From Asterionellopsis glacialis (lineage: Eukaryota > Bacillariophyta > Plagiogrammaphyceae > Rhaphoneidales > Asterionellopsidaceae): a stretch of 30,711 nt of DNA. Within the stretch, counting starts at the first letter, position 1. Each line of letters starts with the position of its first letter. The translations under genes were made by a program, and so were the position numbers. The DNA lies in contig WKLE02001351.1 of the NCBI GenBank assembly GCA_014885115.2, positions 1-30,711 of the forward strand, written 5' to 3'. The notes under the pieces are model-generated. The model was not told where the DNA came from and ran no database searches. It worked only from the letters and a program-made list of their open reading frames with translations. Below, piece by piece: positions 1-10,400 of this stretch.

Positions 1-243
1 TTGACACTTGTTGCTGTGCTTGCTGTGTTAGCTCTTGCTGCTTCTCGTTTCTCCACCGGTACGGTGACTAGGCCTAGTTCTGTCTTAGACCCCGAACAGC
101 TTGGGCTCCCATACCTTTATAGTTGCGACGGAGACAACCAGTGTGACGCTGGTCTCAAATGCTGCCATCGCGCCACTTCCAGGGGTATGGCTTGCCATGA
201 CGCAAATACCGCCTACAGCTATTGTCCCTGGGGCAACCCGTGA
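1..243 (+). CDS. Cys-rich small secreted protein, 3' end only
   Basis: The frame is open at the left edge and ends at a TGA at 241-243; no ATG is visible, so the start lies upstream. The visible part opens with a hydrophobic run (LTLVAVLAVLALAAS) that looks like the core of a signal peptide. A short Thr/Ser/Pro-rich stretch follows, then six cysteines at visible residues 42, 48, 54, 55, 65 and 75. The spacing C-x5-C-x5-CC-x9-C-x9-C is the framework seen in knottin or WAP-like disulfide-rich domains. That is a spacing match only; I recognise no specific family and infer no activity. Most likely a small secreted or cell-wall protein with three disulfides. Confidence 0.45.
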   Translation: MTLVAVLAVLALAASRFSTGTVTRPSSVLDPEQLGLPYLYSCDGDNQCDAGLKCCHRATSRGMACHDANTAYSYCPWGNP

Positions 244-1744
244 ACTGATGGCTGGTAACGAGAACATCCGTGAATGACCAGTAGCGAATCTCAGTATACG
301 AAAGCTCGGGCTATCAATACCATGTCAGAGGGAGGTAAAATAATCCAGTAGAACTTTGAAATATAGTAAACCAAGCACTTTTCAGAAATGTTTTTTCTCC
401 TTTTCCTTGTTATTCATTTCCCGTTCAAAGCATGTAACATCAATTGTTTTGCTCCTTTTGACACACAGGAAGGGAAACATCAAAGATCTAATGTGTGCAT
501 TCCGTGCCACAAAAGTTGTTGTAGAATGTTCAAGCAGGGTCGAAAAGGGAAGGAGCACAACTGTTTTGATGGAGTTTAATTGAATTGTTTGTAGTTACTT
601 GTGTGTTTGTTTGGTCAAAAGCATTATGTACGCGTAGCGTTGCTACTACATTTGTGATTTCAAGCATGTCCAACACGGATCATTTGCCTTGACAACAAGC
701 ACGACTGTCCTATTTGCCGATTGAAATAATTGAGTTGCTACAAACTGTAGCTCTGCACCATTCCTTCGGACTAGCTAGTGGTCCTCTATAGTGTTCGAAA
801 TAGACGACACACCCTGGTATTTGTGAAGACCTAGACTATACACCGAAGAAACTACCCAGACTTTAGCAATCAAGTGACAAATTCGAGAACATGAAAACCT
901 GCAATTTCTATGATCAAGAACTACATAAAAGAAAATGGACCTCTTTTTGCTATTGCATCATATATGGAGTGCAATGACCTCAACTACAGTGTACCGGAAG
1001 TAATCTATCTTTCTCTTATTTGGTAAACGACAGGCATCAGCATTAATTATTTAGTGCGAATATAATATTTGCAATAGCCGGAAACAGAGTGAATCATAAT
1101 AAAGACTATCACGGGAAAGAGACGATTTGGTTCGGCAATCATGCTCCTGCTGTGTGCTGAAGCTGTTTACGAGGTGGTGCTATTTCTTCGAGGGAATCTC
1201 TTGGTGAAAAATCCAAAATTGACGATGACGGTGTTGCTATGGGTTTCCGGAAATTGCCACCTTCTGGGAGGCGTAAGAACAGATCGGGTGAAGTTTAGAA
1301 CAAATCGAATACGTGCGTACTGTGCAGATGCTGTTGATTTGCTTGAAACAAGGCAACACGTTCCGTTAGAATACGAAACAAGGGAAGAACAGAACGGCTT
1401 GCACTTCAGGAAACTCCCATTTTGATGGGCAGTAGTTTTAAGTTTGGAGATATGAAACGATTCTACCCCCAGATAGTTCTGCGTGTACCAGGTATTATAC
1501 TACCGGTAACTCTAATAAAGCTTCTAACTAGGTCCTACATACCAAGTACATGTATTCTTACTCGTACACCTGGTAGGAATAGAGAGGGCCCCTCTTTTTG
1601 GCTTGTCCCCAACGTGAAATATGTTGCTTTTATTAATGATAGGTAATCCGCGGATTTTTTACATTATTTTGAAAAGCAGCAATTTTCACAAAAATCTCAA
1701 AATCCACTTGAAAGTTCAATGTGAACACATCATGATATGAAAAT
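244..1744. other. Spacer, no gene I can support
   Basis: About 1.5 kb of AT-rich sequence between two plus-strand genes. It holds short open frames (356-583, 388-579, 1141-1425, 1422-1646, all +) with no recognisable domain. The 94-codon frame at 1141-1425 starts with ATG and is the longest, but its composition does not look clearly coding. Near 1486-1492 and 1569-1575 lie TACCAGG and its reverse complement CCTGGTA, members of the GTAC-containing words that recur in other spacers of this window. Confidence 0.5.
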
Positions 1745-2881
1745 ATGAGTGAAACCAATGAAACGGATGCACCACAATCAGTGGCCAGAAAAGTCTCACA
1801 ATGTTTAGATGAGAAATCGCCGGCTTCTTCTTCTGCTCCCGAAGACCACATGTATCCTTGGACTTGGGAATACACAGCGTGGTTCGTCATCCTAATCGCT
1901 GCATCCGAAACATTCGTTTGCCTAGATCTTCCGCAACTCGACGGAAAGAGTTTACACTCGTCTTTAGTCCACGTTGATCTATCTGGGACTTTTCTCAACG
2001 TATCCGGTTCGTTTTTGGAGGGATTTTTTGCATCTTGGGACGAGAAGGAATGGGTGAAACCCGCTAGAGAACCCTCGTTGTCGACGATTCGTTTGCTACG
2101 ATCAGTAAGTGGGGTGATACGCGACTCCATCCTTGCAGCGTACATGTCTTGGGTCGCCTTGGTTGAGCACGGTGGGGAGCTTTCCCGAATGCACGGATCG
2201 ATATGTGTGGGTGCAGCGTACTGTGTTGTGACTGTTGCACTTGGCCTTGCGGCGCATGCAGTAGGCGTCGTTCTGGCACGAGCCCTTGTGCAACTTCATG
2301 TCGGATCGAATACGCGTCCGGATGCACGTCCTCGTTTGGAAAATGATGGAACCTTGGCACGCATCACCATCTTGGTAGGAATCGCAGCGTACGTAGCCAC
2401 AGCCTTTGTTCGTTGCGTTCGTACAAAGGACGATGCGAATAATATTGTCCATTATCCTGATGGATTTGAGATTGAAGAAGGATATGCGCTTATACCATCC
2501 ATGGAGAGAAGCGCGGCGCTACGTCTTGCAGTCAGTATGGCATTTGCCATCGTTGGAGCGCATGCTGGTAATTGCGTAGGAGAGAATATCAAGGCGAATG
2601 TTTTGTTTGCGGGGCTGAACCTGTCCTGTCACGTCGTGCTACTAAATATGGCGCAAAATGTCAATTATTGGTCAAGAAGTCATCTTTTAAGTGCATTCAT
2701 GGGTTCATTTTGTGGTTCTGGCTCATCATTTGGGGGCATGTGTTCGGGTATCATGGATGGATTGTGGATCAATAGGACTGATGCTAGAAAGCACAATGCC
2801 GCTCTTTGGAGTCTCTTTCTACACTTGGCATTTGCAGTTGTCTTTGTCTGTGCATATTCTTCATTTGGGTACTATAATTGA
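1745..2881 (+). CDS. CrcB/FEX-like fluoride channel, two-repeat form
   Basis: 378 residues in one exon, close to the roughly 375 of fungal FEX proteins, with a charged N-terminus and about eight or nine hydrophobic segments in two halves. First half: SGTFLNVSGSFLEGFF (residues 80-95) matches the CrcB helix with its conserved Asn (N85) and G-S-F-L-x-G; the segment from G123 to W136 sits where the second CrcB motif (GF-GG-TTFS) should be but is degenerate. Second half: GLNLSCHVVLLNM aligns with the Asn helix, and GSFCGSGSSFGG (320-331) resembles the FEX motif GFCGS-T-TFSS. FEX proteins export fluoride across the plasma membrane; the fused duplicate of the bacterial dimer is known from fungi and plants. 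Start chosen: first ATG, four bases after an in-frame region without coding character. The function is by motif only; another polytopic membrane protein remains possible. Confidence 0.6.
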   Translation: MSETNETDAPQSVARKVSQCLDEKSPASSSAPEDHMYPWTWEYTAWFVILIAASETFVCLDLPQLDGKSLHSSLVHVDLSGTFLNVSGSFLEGFFASWDEKEWVKPAREPSLSTIRLLRSVSGVIRDSILAAYMSWVALVEHGGELSRMHGSICVGAAYCVVTVALGLAAHAVGVVLARALVQLHVGSNTRPDARPRLENDGTLARITILVGIAAYVATAFVRCVRTKDDANNIVHYPDGFEIEEGYALIPSMERSAALRLAVSMAFAIVGAHAGNCVGENIKANVLFAGLNLSCHVVLLNMAQNVNYWSRSHLLSAFMGSFCGSGSSFGGMCSGIMDGLWINRTDARKHNAALWSLFLHLAFAVVFVCAYSSFGYYN

Positions 2882-3818
2882 TAGGATTCAATATTCCGTA
2901 ATTGTGTTTTCTTTCTCGGCGATTAATGATAGAGACCAACAACTTTGCTATGACCACCAAGCAGCTAAATGCATAGAGTCGAGTGGTAATTTCATCAAAG
3001 ACGGCGACACCAACATCTCTGTGTGTACTTACTAAATGAGCTAAAGGAAAAAGTTGATAAAACGACAATGGACCTCTCTAAAAAGTCTACTTCTTTTCTA
3101 GAGCTATTCTTGTACATTACAGGAAATTAAACCTTTGTTACGTATCTGTATCAATTGAAAGTTTTAAAAAATACAATACAATAAAAACAAACCGTTGTGT
3201 TTGCGTTACTCAATCTTGGTCAAGAGCTTTTTGATTTACATCGTTGACCACTCCAACCCAATTTTTCTGGGGAAGCGTGTGTAAACAAAACAATGTTAAT
3301 ACCTTTGAGATTGGTCCTCTCAGACAAGTACTGTTCTCTGTGTATTAGTATTGATATGCGTACCTGCTTCACCTTCAGTGACTTTTAGTAACGACGTTGA
3401 ATACATCATGATGACTTTTCGGTTGATTGTGGGAGGAAAATCGACTGTTTGATTGTCGCCATTCTTCTTTCCCACCAGAATTTCCTACTCTAGAGCTGAG
3501 TAGCAATGATGATGTAATAGACAATTGCTCCAATAGAATCTTCAAATCGTTAAATTACAAGTAGTTTGCAGTCCAATGATTATACATGTTTGACATCTCT
3601 GTCTCTCTGTACCTTGTGTCAGATGGTTAGACGGAGACAGTAATGTTTTAGTCTCGAAGTGCAATCAGGTACAGGCTGGAGGCGAGGTAGATTGTAGTAT
3701 GCATTATTATTCATCATCAAAACTTTGTGTGACGGTGGTGTAGTCTGCTATTCTACATATCCAAGAATGTAGTCCTATTAAAAAGAGGTACCATGATCTC
3801 GAAGAAAGGTCGACGAGG
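2882..3818. other. Spacer, nothing recognised
   Basis: About 0.94 kb of AT-rich sequence downstream of the channel gene. Short open frames on both strands near 2691-3068 overlap the 3' end of the channel gene and have no coding character. No repeat, RNA gene or mobile-element signature was seen. Confidence 0.5.
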
Positions 3819-4444
3819 CTACACAGTGTTGTTAGCATCATCAGTGCGACTTGGAACTTGTTTCACAAACGACAAAGTACCGGAAAGATAAATGGCAGGC
3901 AGTGAAAGAGAGAACTTGCAAAGATGCAGGTACCGGTGCAAAGCCAAATGATGAAGAACAGATGTTTTGCTTTTGAGTTCAAGTTCAAACGACCTACAGC
4001 CATAGGATCTAAAAAACAGATATAAAAAATAGTATCCGAAAGACACAAAGGCGAAGAAAATCTCAGATTCCTTTAATTCCCGAAGATGATAAAGAAGATC
4101 TTGTTCCCGAAGATACGAGAACCCATCACCCATCACTTTTTTTCGAAGAAACTCGACAAGAAGGGATCGCATTTTGTGTTGGTGCCTGAAGAACAAAAGT
4201 TCTGGCAGTTCTGGTAGTTAGTTTACGTGCCTGCAACAGTAGGTGTAGCACATGGTACAAAAGGTACATTTTGAGTCCTGCCAAGGTCCAGGCCATAAGT
4301 GTCTTCTGGATCTTTCACGACAAAATTGTTCTTTTGTGTAGACTTGTATGGCAAAACAGTCTGTCCATCACCAGAAGGGTTCTGAAATCTTCCGGCTCCT
4401 TTTGGCACTTGATGATTGGAAGAAATGTTGTTGAAAACATTCAT
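3819..4444 (-). CDS. Tentative small gene, possibly with a 41-nt intron
   Basis: An open frame from an ATG at 4444 to a TAA at 4225-4223 encodes 73 residues of protein-like composition (Asn, Pro and Gly-rich, with a segment ending DPEDTYGLDLGRTQ). The stop is made by bases of a good splice donor: removing 4226-4186 (starts GTAAAC, contains CTAAC, ends pyrimidine-rich TTCTTCAG) joins it in frame to a second open stretch ending at 3819, giving 194 residues. 41 nt would be very short for an intron, and the second part is less convincing (hydrophobic, Leu/Phe-rich). An out-of-frame ATG just upstream (near 4466) opens a 7-codon frame. The gene would be divergent from the oxidoreductase gene at 4602, about 160 bp away. 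No family recognised. Confidence 0.3.
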
Positions 4445-4499
4445 AAAAAAATCCTTGTCCACATACGCAAGCTCAAAAAAAGATCTTGCTTGCTTTTAC

Positions 4500-4565
4500 T
4501 CGACGGCCTGCCCGCTTCGCTCTTTTTCCTTTGTTCGTTTCTCTCTCCGCGCCCCCGCCCCCCTT
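4500..4565 (+). promoter_or_regulatory. Pyrimidine-rich tract before oxidoreductase start
   Basis: The plus strand here is almost all C and T, becoming C-rich near 4549-4563, and ends about 37 bp before the ATG at 4602. It lies between two divergent start regions, so it may be core promoter or 5' UTR of the oxidoreductase gene. The composition is seen directly; the role is inference. Confidence 0.3.
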
Positions 4566-4601
4566 GAGCTTTTTCGAAAAAAGCCAATCCTCTAGATATT
4601 A

Positions 4602-6491
4602 ATGAAGATCTCACAACAAACAATTGCTGCCATCACCATGACGTTCTCCGTGTTTGCTCGACGCACTGCTGCCTTTACGGCCACTCGCTCTTCTGCGTTT
4701 GTCCCCAAGACAATGACCACTCGTGCTGCAAGTACCTTTGGACGTTCTCTTGCCATGTACGCTGAACCAGGACAAGCTGAAGTTATCTTGGTCGGATGTG
4801 GTGCTCCTAACCGTGGTATGGGATGGTACCATGCTGTTCAAATGCTTGAGAAAGAGTAAGTTTTCTTTCAAGTCCATTTGCTGGATTGACATTGTTTTTT
4901 TTTTTTCCAAACGCAAACGAAAGAGAGAGAAGTTTCGATTGCCTGCTTGCTTGCCTGCCTTTTGTTGACAGCTGCTTGTCAACAGCTGCATCTTGATGCC
5001 ATTTGCATCGAACTCTTGATACCCGTAGAAGTCTACGTGATTTCTTCTACTGCTATTTTTTTCACTATAGTCGAAGTTGTAAAAAAAAGATTTGTGTTCG
5101 GATCCTCTTCCTCCTCTCCTCAACTTCGGCTAGGCTCTAACTAAGGGTCCCAGAGCCTGTGTCTATCACGATTGACTACAGAACGCGAACCCAGTCCCTG
5201 CAAGGATTTGGAAGAACTCTTCGCTGAATGGATACGGGCAGTTTTGATCTTTTTCTGTGAAATCAAGTTGTGCGAATCAATGACCTGCAAAGACACTTGA
5301 CATGAAAAAGGGCATATTGGCTGAAAAATAGCGATGAATTGGGTTCAATGGCACAATGCAAGCTGATTTTTCGTTTGTACTGCTCGATGAAACAGCTCTT
5401 CAGATAAAATTTTCATTTCCATCAAAACATTGTCTAATAATTTCTCTTTCTTGCCCCTTCATTCTTTGTTTAATTCTTTCTCAATAAATCATCACAGCTG
5501 TCCTTCTGCTTCTCTTGATTACGTTGTCGAACCTTGGTTTATGGGTGCTGGAGGTGACGGACCCGGCGGCGATGAATTCAAACAATGGCAAGCCGAGTCT
5601 GAAGAAAAGTACGGAGTCAAGTTCGCCACATCTCTTGAGGATCTCCCTCCTCCTGAGGCCCCTCGTCTCGCATTGATTTCTGGACGTACTGCTGATAATC
5701 CTCGTCTTTTGAGCGAATCCATCAAGCATGGGTGCAAGTGTATTTACCTTGAAAAGCCAGGTGCACCCACTGTTACTGAGTTGGAGGCCATGGCCAAGGA
5801 AGCCGAAGATGCCGGTGTTGAAGTTTTGATGGGTTACAACAAGAATGTTTGTAAATATGTTCGCAAGACACGTGAATTTGCTGAAACCTTGCCAGGATCA
5901 CATGTCACCTTCGTTTCCAACAATGCCTACGAGAACACACCTGAATCCTTGGGTGAATGCTTTGAACGTAATGCCGAGGGTATGTTGAAGAACATGGCTA
6001 TCCACGAGCTTGCACTCTTGGTTTCCTTCTACGATGTGTCTGTTGACAATATTGAATCTGTCGTTGCCGATAAAGAATTTTCATCCTTGCAAACCTTACC
6101 TGGTCCATCTGGTAAGGAATTCACCGACTTTGACAAGATTAAATTTACCATCAAGACCAAGACTGGTAAGGAAGTTTCTGTTGCCGCCGATCGTTGTGGT
6201 GGTACCGACTCCTACGCTACCGTCAGTGATTCCGATGGTAAGGAAGTCTTCCGTTATTACATGCCCGATGAAGAGGATAGGAAAATGGTTGAAGAACTTA
6301 CCTCCAAGTACCCCACTGCCATGCCATACTTCTTCACTCAACACCCTGATTACATTACCGTCAAGGAACGTGTCGCCAAACACACTGTTGATGGAGCACC
6401 TGCTGAAGGTGTTGCCACTATCGGTATCGCTGTCGATACCTTGAAGGTTGCTGAATACCTCACACCCATCCTCCAAGAACAACTCAAGTAA
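4602..6491 (+). CDS. Gfo/Idh/MocA-family oxidoreductase, two exons
   Basis: Exons 4602-4855 and 5498-6491 (donor GTAAGT, acceptor CACAG, phase 2) give 415 residues. The junction restores MLEKDCPSASLDYV, continuous across the domain. Residues 1 to about 50 look like an organelle targeting extension with Ser/Thr/Arg-rich composition; TAAF and SSAFVP resemble the diatom plastid ASAFAP cleavage motif, but the hydrophobic core is weak, so mitochondrial or cytosolic location is possible. The Rossmann nucleotide-binding loop is VGCGAPNRGMG (about residues 63-73). YLEKPGAP carries the EKP motif typical of the family, followed by MGYNKNV at the end of the cofactor domain. The C-terminal half is the alpha/beta substrate domain. 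The family oxidises or reduces sugars, inositols and related substrates with NAD(P); the substrate here cannot be told. Confidence 0.8.
4856..5497 (+). other. 642-bp intron of the oxidoreductase gene
   Basis: GT-AG intron, four to seven times longer than the other introns in this window (90-175 bp). It contains a perfect 8-bp hairpin at 4963-4984 (TGTTGACA-class arms round a GCTGCT loop) and a 6-bp arm palindrome near 5024-5037. No open frame with coding character and no known small RNA recognised. Confidence 0.75.
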
Positions 6492-6657
6492 AAACCTAAC
6501 CACAGAGTACTAGGAGACTGATGATGTGTACGATTATTACGGATGAATAACTAGTAGAGTACTAATATATTATGCATTTGATGAATACGTTGAGATCATT
6601 TAGTGATTAGAAAATAATAATAATAGTATATCGGGAATTCAACATACTTAGACTTTT

Positions 6658-6810
6658 GAGGCTCTTCTACCTACCTTGGAAGTTAATCGCTCTTTTTATC
6701 AATATGTATTTAGGCCTTCCCGTGTTTTTTCTTTCGGTGTATTTGGCGGCGAACGTGGACAAGCTGGATGAGGAGGAACTCTTCTTTTCTGAGTAGGAGT
6801 TTGTAGAAAC
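6658..6810 (+). repeat. Diverged direct repeat, copy 1
   Basis: Shares ordered blocks with 7064-7220: GA(G/-)-CTCTTCTACCT, ATATG-AT-T-AGGCCTT, CGTGTTTTTT, GGCGGCGAACG against GGCGGGAAAACGCG, and GGAGGAAC. Spacing between blocks is nearly the same in both copies. Confidence 0.55.
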
Positions 6811-7063
6811 ATCCGTGCTTTTACTGATATTCCAAATGCTGTCCATGATATATTCTAAATGCACGCTTTGATAGATACATGCATTCATTATTCCATCGTT
6901 AGATTCTTTTTCAACAAGATATTGCATTGTGATAGTATCATGTGAGAATAGTGTTGGTTTTCTTTTCATAATGGAAAGAGAAGAACCATGACTTTGAAAC
7001 TACCGTTAGGTCTACTCGTTCAAGTACCAGAACGCGATGACGAGTCGCAACAAGAGATTCCCT

Positions 7064-7220
7064 GGAGACTCTTCTACCTTGTAGCCTACAATGGCACACT
7101 CTTTTCGCCGATATGCATCTGGAGGCCTTTCGTGTTTTTTTTTACCGGTGAAACTTGGCGGGAAAACGCGAATTTGCGGACATGCTAGTTTCGGAGGAAC
7201 CCTGTTTTTTGTAGACTAAG
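7064..7220 (+). repeat. Diverged direct repeat, copy 2
   Basis: Partner of 6658-6810, same orientation, about 410 bp downstream. No terminal inverted repeats or coding sequence seen in either copy. Confidence 0.55.
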
Positions 7221-7255
7221 ATTTGGCAAAATAGCACCAATAACAAATTGTTGGG

Positions 7256-7270
7256 AAATGAAATGAAATG
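7256..7270 (+). repeat. Three tandem AAATG units
   Basis: Short pentanucleotide microsatellite in a spacer. Confidence 0.8.
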
Positions 7271-7487
7271 AAAAAGTGATATGTACAAGACCGCAAGCAT
7301 CGCCTCGTCTTGTGTCTGATACCTTTTTTTCCCTATTCAACTCAAAACCGTTGATTATAAATACTATGAATGATGCCTTGCAAATAAATGTTTAATTCCT
7401 TTTAGGAAAAATTATCAATGAACACTATGATGCATGTGCACTGTACTATGATGTAGTGCTCCTTACATTTATGATTTCAATTTCAAT

Positions 7488-10400
7488 TCATTGAGCCGCT
7501 GCACATTTTGGAAAGGCAAATTTATTCTCCTCATTCTCCAACATGGCAAAAGTCCATATTTGTGGCGGAGAGTCTAACGCCAGGTGTAGTTTTACTCCTT
7601 CCTTAAATTCCGTTCCTCGAAGTTGGCCGATAGCTGCGTCATCAATCTGCTCCCTGTCAAAGAACATGCCTTCCCATTGCTTATCAAATTCTGGGCCTAC
7701 TTTTGGAAGGGTAATATTAGCGACCAAGTCACCAGTGTCTAGATCAAAACCACGAATACTCATGGCATTGTCATACAAAACGTATAGAATATCTTCGAAG
7801 ATCTGCATTGATCCAATCTTGGCGTCTTTCAATGCGTTTGACATTAGCTTCTCATTGAGATGATACGAAGGGCTCAAAGTTTCTGCTTTCGAGTCTTGAG
7901 GCTTGTCGTAGTCGATTTCAGGAACATCAAAGACGTGAATTTGAGAAATACCAGTAAGTTCATCGTAGGAAGATATGAGTAGTTGGCCTTTACCCTCTTC
8001 TAATAAACCCTTCGATCTTCTATAGGCAATGCCCTCTGAAGCTTTCACATCATCAAGCTTCCATCTGAATATAACCAAAATGAATAAGAACGAGGTTTGT
8101 AAGATTATGAAAACACCATAGAGGAAAGGATTAGAAGAAAGAATTGAAACTCACCTTCCCACCAAGTTCATTTGTTCATCACTCCACTCAAAAGCATACA
8201 TCTTTGAACGCTCAGTAACAGCAAAAAGGACACCACCAACAAATACCGTGGCTTCAAAGTCTCCATAGGGGATAGAACTGACTACTTGAACGGGATGCAA
8301 GTCCCCGATAAGCTTGATGGATGTAATTTGATTGTTTGAAGGTACAATTGCAACATTTCTGTGTCTGTCAATCACAATATCACTTGGTTGGAACTCAAGC
8401 TGCGAGATACCAGTGTAGGGTAACCGCTGACAGCTACCTTGAACTTCTTGTACAACAGGGCCCGAGACATTGTAATGTGGCGATACAATGTCGAATGCAT
8501 TATATAAAATTGAAGTGATTCCTGCTAAAACTGCTAAAGTGAGGATAACTGGTGCAAAATGGTCTGTGTACCCATATGGCTTGCTGTTCTTCATGAGATA
8601 GAGACGACGAAAGTACACAACTAGAGCGTACACGGCTAAAAACAGAGAGGTGACTAGAAGAACCACCCCGTTCGTTCGAGATCCGCTGTCCCCGTACTCT
8701 TCTGCTAGAGCAAAGAGAAAAGCTGATATTGTGACGAGAAGTAATGAAGCAGAAATCCATTGTATGAATGTCCTTTCTGCTGCAAAGTACGTCTTAGGCT
8801 ATGATGGAAAGACGAAAAAACATCAGGATTTAGTTCCAATTCGACGCTAAGAAAGGTAAATATGATAATTATATGAATGAAATCAAGCATGACTTACCTC
8901 GATCCTGACTCTATTTTTAGGAGCAATCTTTCTACGTTTCAATCTTGAAAGAGGAGATCGACGGAAAATAGATCTAGGAAACGTACTGCTGCTTTTCTTC
9001 TCGTCCGTGATATTCTCTTCAAAAAAGTCTGAGTCACTGGAGGTGACACCGCTTCTGACACTTCTCGTACTTGTCTCCATGTCTGTTTTAAAATATTGGT
9101 AAAATTCGGAAAACAAAGGATGTTCTGACCAGTAAGGTAAAGAAGATACGTCTTCTTCGTACAGCATAGAAGCACCTGATAGGTACTTTGAGAATTTATG
9201 CCCATCTTGGATTGTTTGGTCTCCAAGCAAAGTATGAACCCAGTTTGGAGATTCCACACCACCAAGTTTCACTTCAAATATACCTACAGGCATCATGACA
9301 GACTCGACATATGTGTCATCCTCTCTGCACCAAGAGCCAAGTGGGGCACTAGCCTCCGAAGAAAGCTCAATGTCACGATCGATAGTAAATCGTAGAGCAT
9401 TGCTTGTGTTGGACTGGAAAGCAACCCTTCGATAACTGGACCGGACACGTGGTTGCAGGTTCTTCTTGATAATCAAATGGCGAATACGTAAAAGAAGATT
9501 TACATTTTCCTCAAGGTCCTTGCCCTGAAGATTGGGTTTGGCATTATGGATCAAAACCTTTGCTTCTTCCTCGGACCATTTACGATTATCACGCAACAGT
9601 ACCTTCGAAAGGTCCCCCGCACAAAGTGACACTCGTTCCTTTACAGATTTATCTTGCACCCATTGTTCGTGGTGAGTCTTGAGTTCAAGGAAGATGAAGT
9701 CGTCATCGGAAGGTTTGCTCCCATACCATCGAATACGAAAGAGCTGAGCAGATTCTACCCGTTGGATACGATCCTTGTACAAGACCATTGACTTTGGAGA
9801 ATCAAAGTAAATAGAGGTAATTGAGGTGGAAATGGTGTTCCAAATATCTTCTTCAGGATTGGCGTTGGCTTCTTCAAGAGCATCTTCGTTACCTACATTA
9901 TTGAAGGAGCCCAAAAAGTACAGTATAGAATGAGATATCAGCAATTATATAGAAAAAAGTGATCAAGTCAGTTGACAAGAAGAAAAAAAGGGGAATGCTT
10001 ACCATAGAGAAGAATTGGGACTTCTTCAGCACACTTCAACATAACATCTGTAATATTTTGAGGTTGGACCCAGTATTTGTGAGTTGCACGTTCAAAGCTG
10101 GAAGGAGGAACCCAAACCTGTTGCTTATCCTCACTACCGCCATCGCTACCATTTAGATGACGGATTTGATCGTATGCATCGCTAAGCAGAGTTACGACCC
10201 TTGTCCCTCCTAAGGTATAAGACCACGGATAGAGCAAGAGTTTGCCATTCATGTAAGAACGGAGGTTATCAGGAGTACGGTTGTAAAGGCTTTGAGCACT
10301 CTGTAGCGTAAGGTTCTTGTGATTTACAAGTGATCTACCGATTTCATCAGCAACATATTTGTACGATTCAATTTCTTCACTTGAATGGCCTCTTGTGGAG

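Larger units (their letters stand above)
6492..7487. other. Convergent spacer with an old direct duplication
   Basis: About 1 kb between the 3' ends of the oxidoreductase and polyphosphate polymerase genes. It holds a diverged direct repeat (6658-6810 and 7064-7220, listed separately) and three copies of AAATG at 7256-7270. Open frames at 6667-6969 (-) and 6988-7188 (+) overlap the repeat copies and do not look coding. Confidence 0.5.

Noticed and set aside
1141..1425. 94-codon plus-strand frame in the first spacer
   Set aside because: Starts with ATG but has no recognised motif, no conserved-looking composition and lies in DNA with other random frames.
1633..2145. 170-codon minus-strand frame
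   Set aside because: Antisense to the first half of the fluoride-channel candidate, which has the better protein evidence.
4611..5123. 170-codon minus-strand frame
   Set aside because: Antisense to exon 1 and intron of the oxidoreductase gene; low-complexity Ser/Arg composition.
6010..6503. Open frames on both strands inside the oxidoreductase
   Set aside because: Shadows of a well-supported coding exon.
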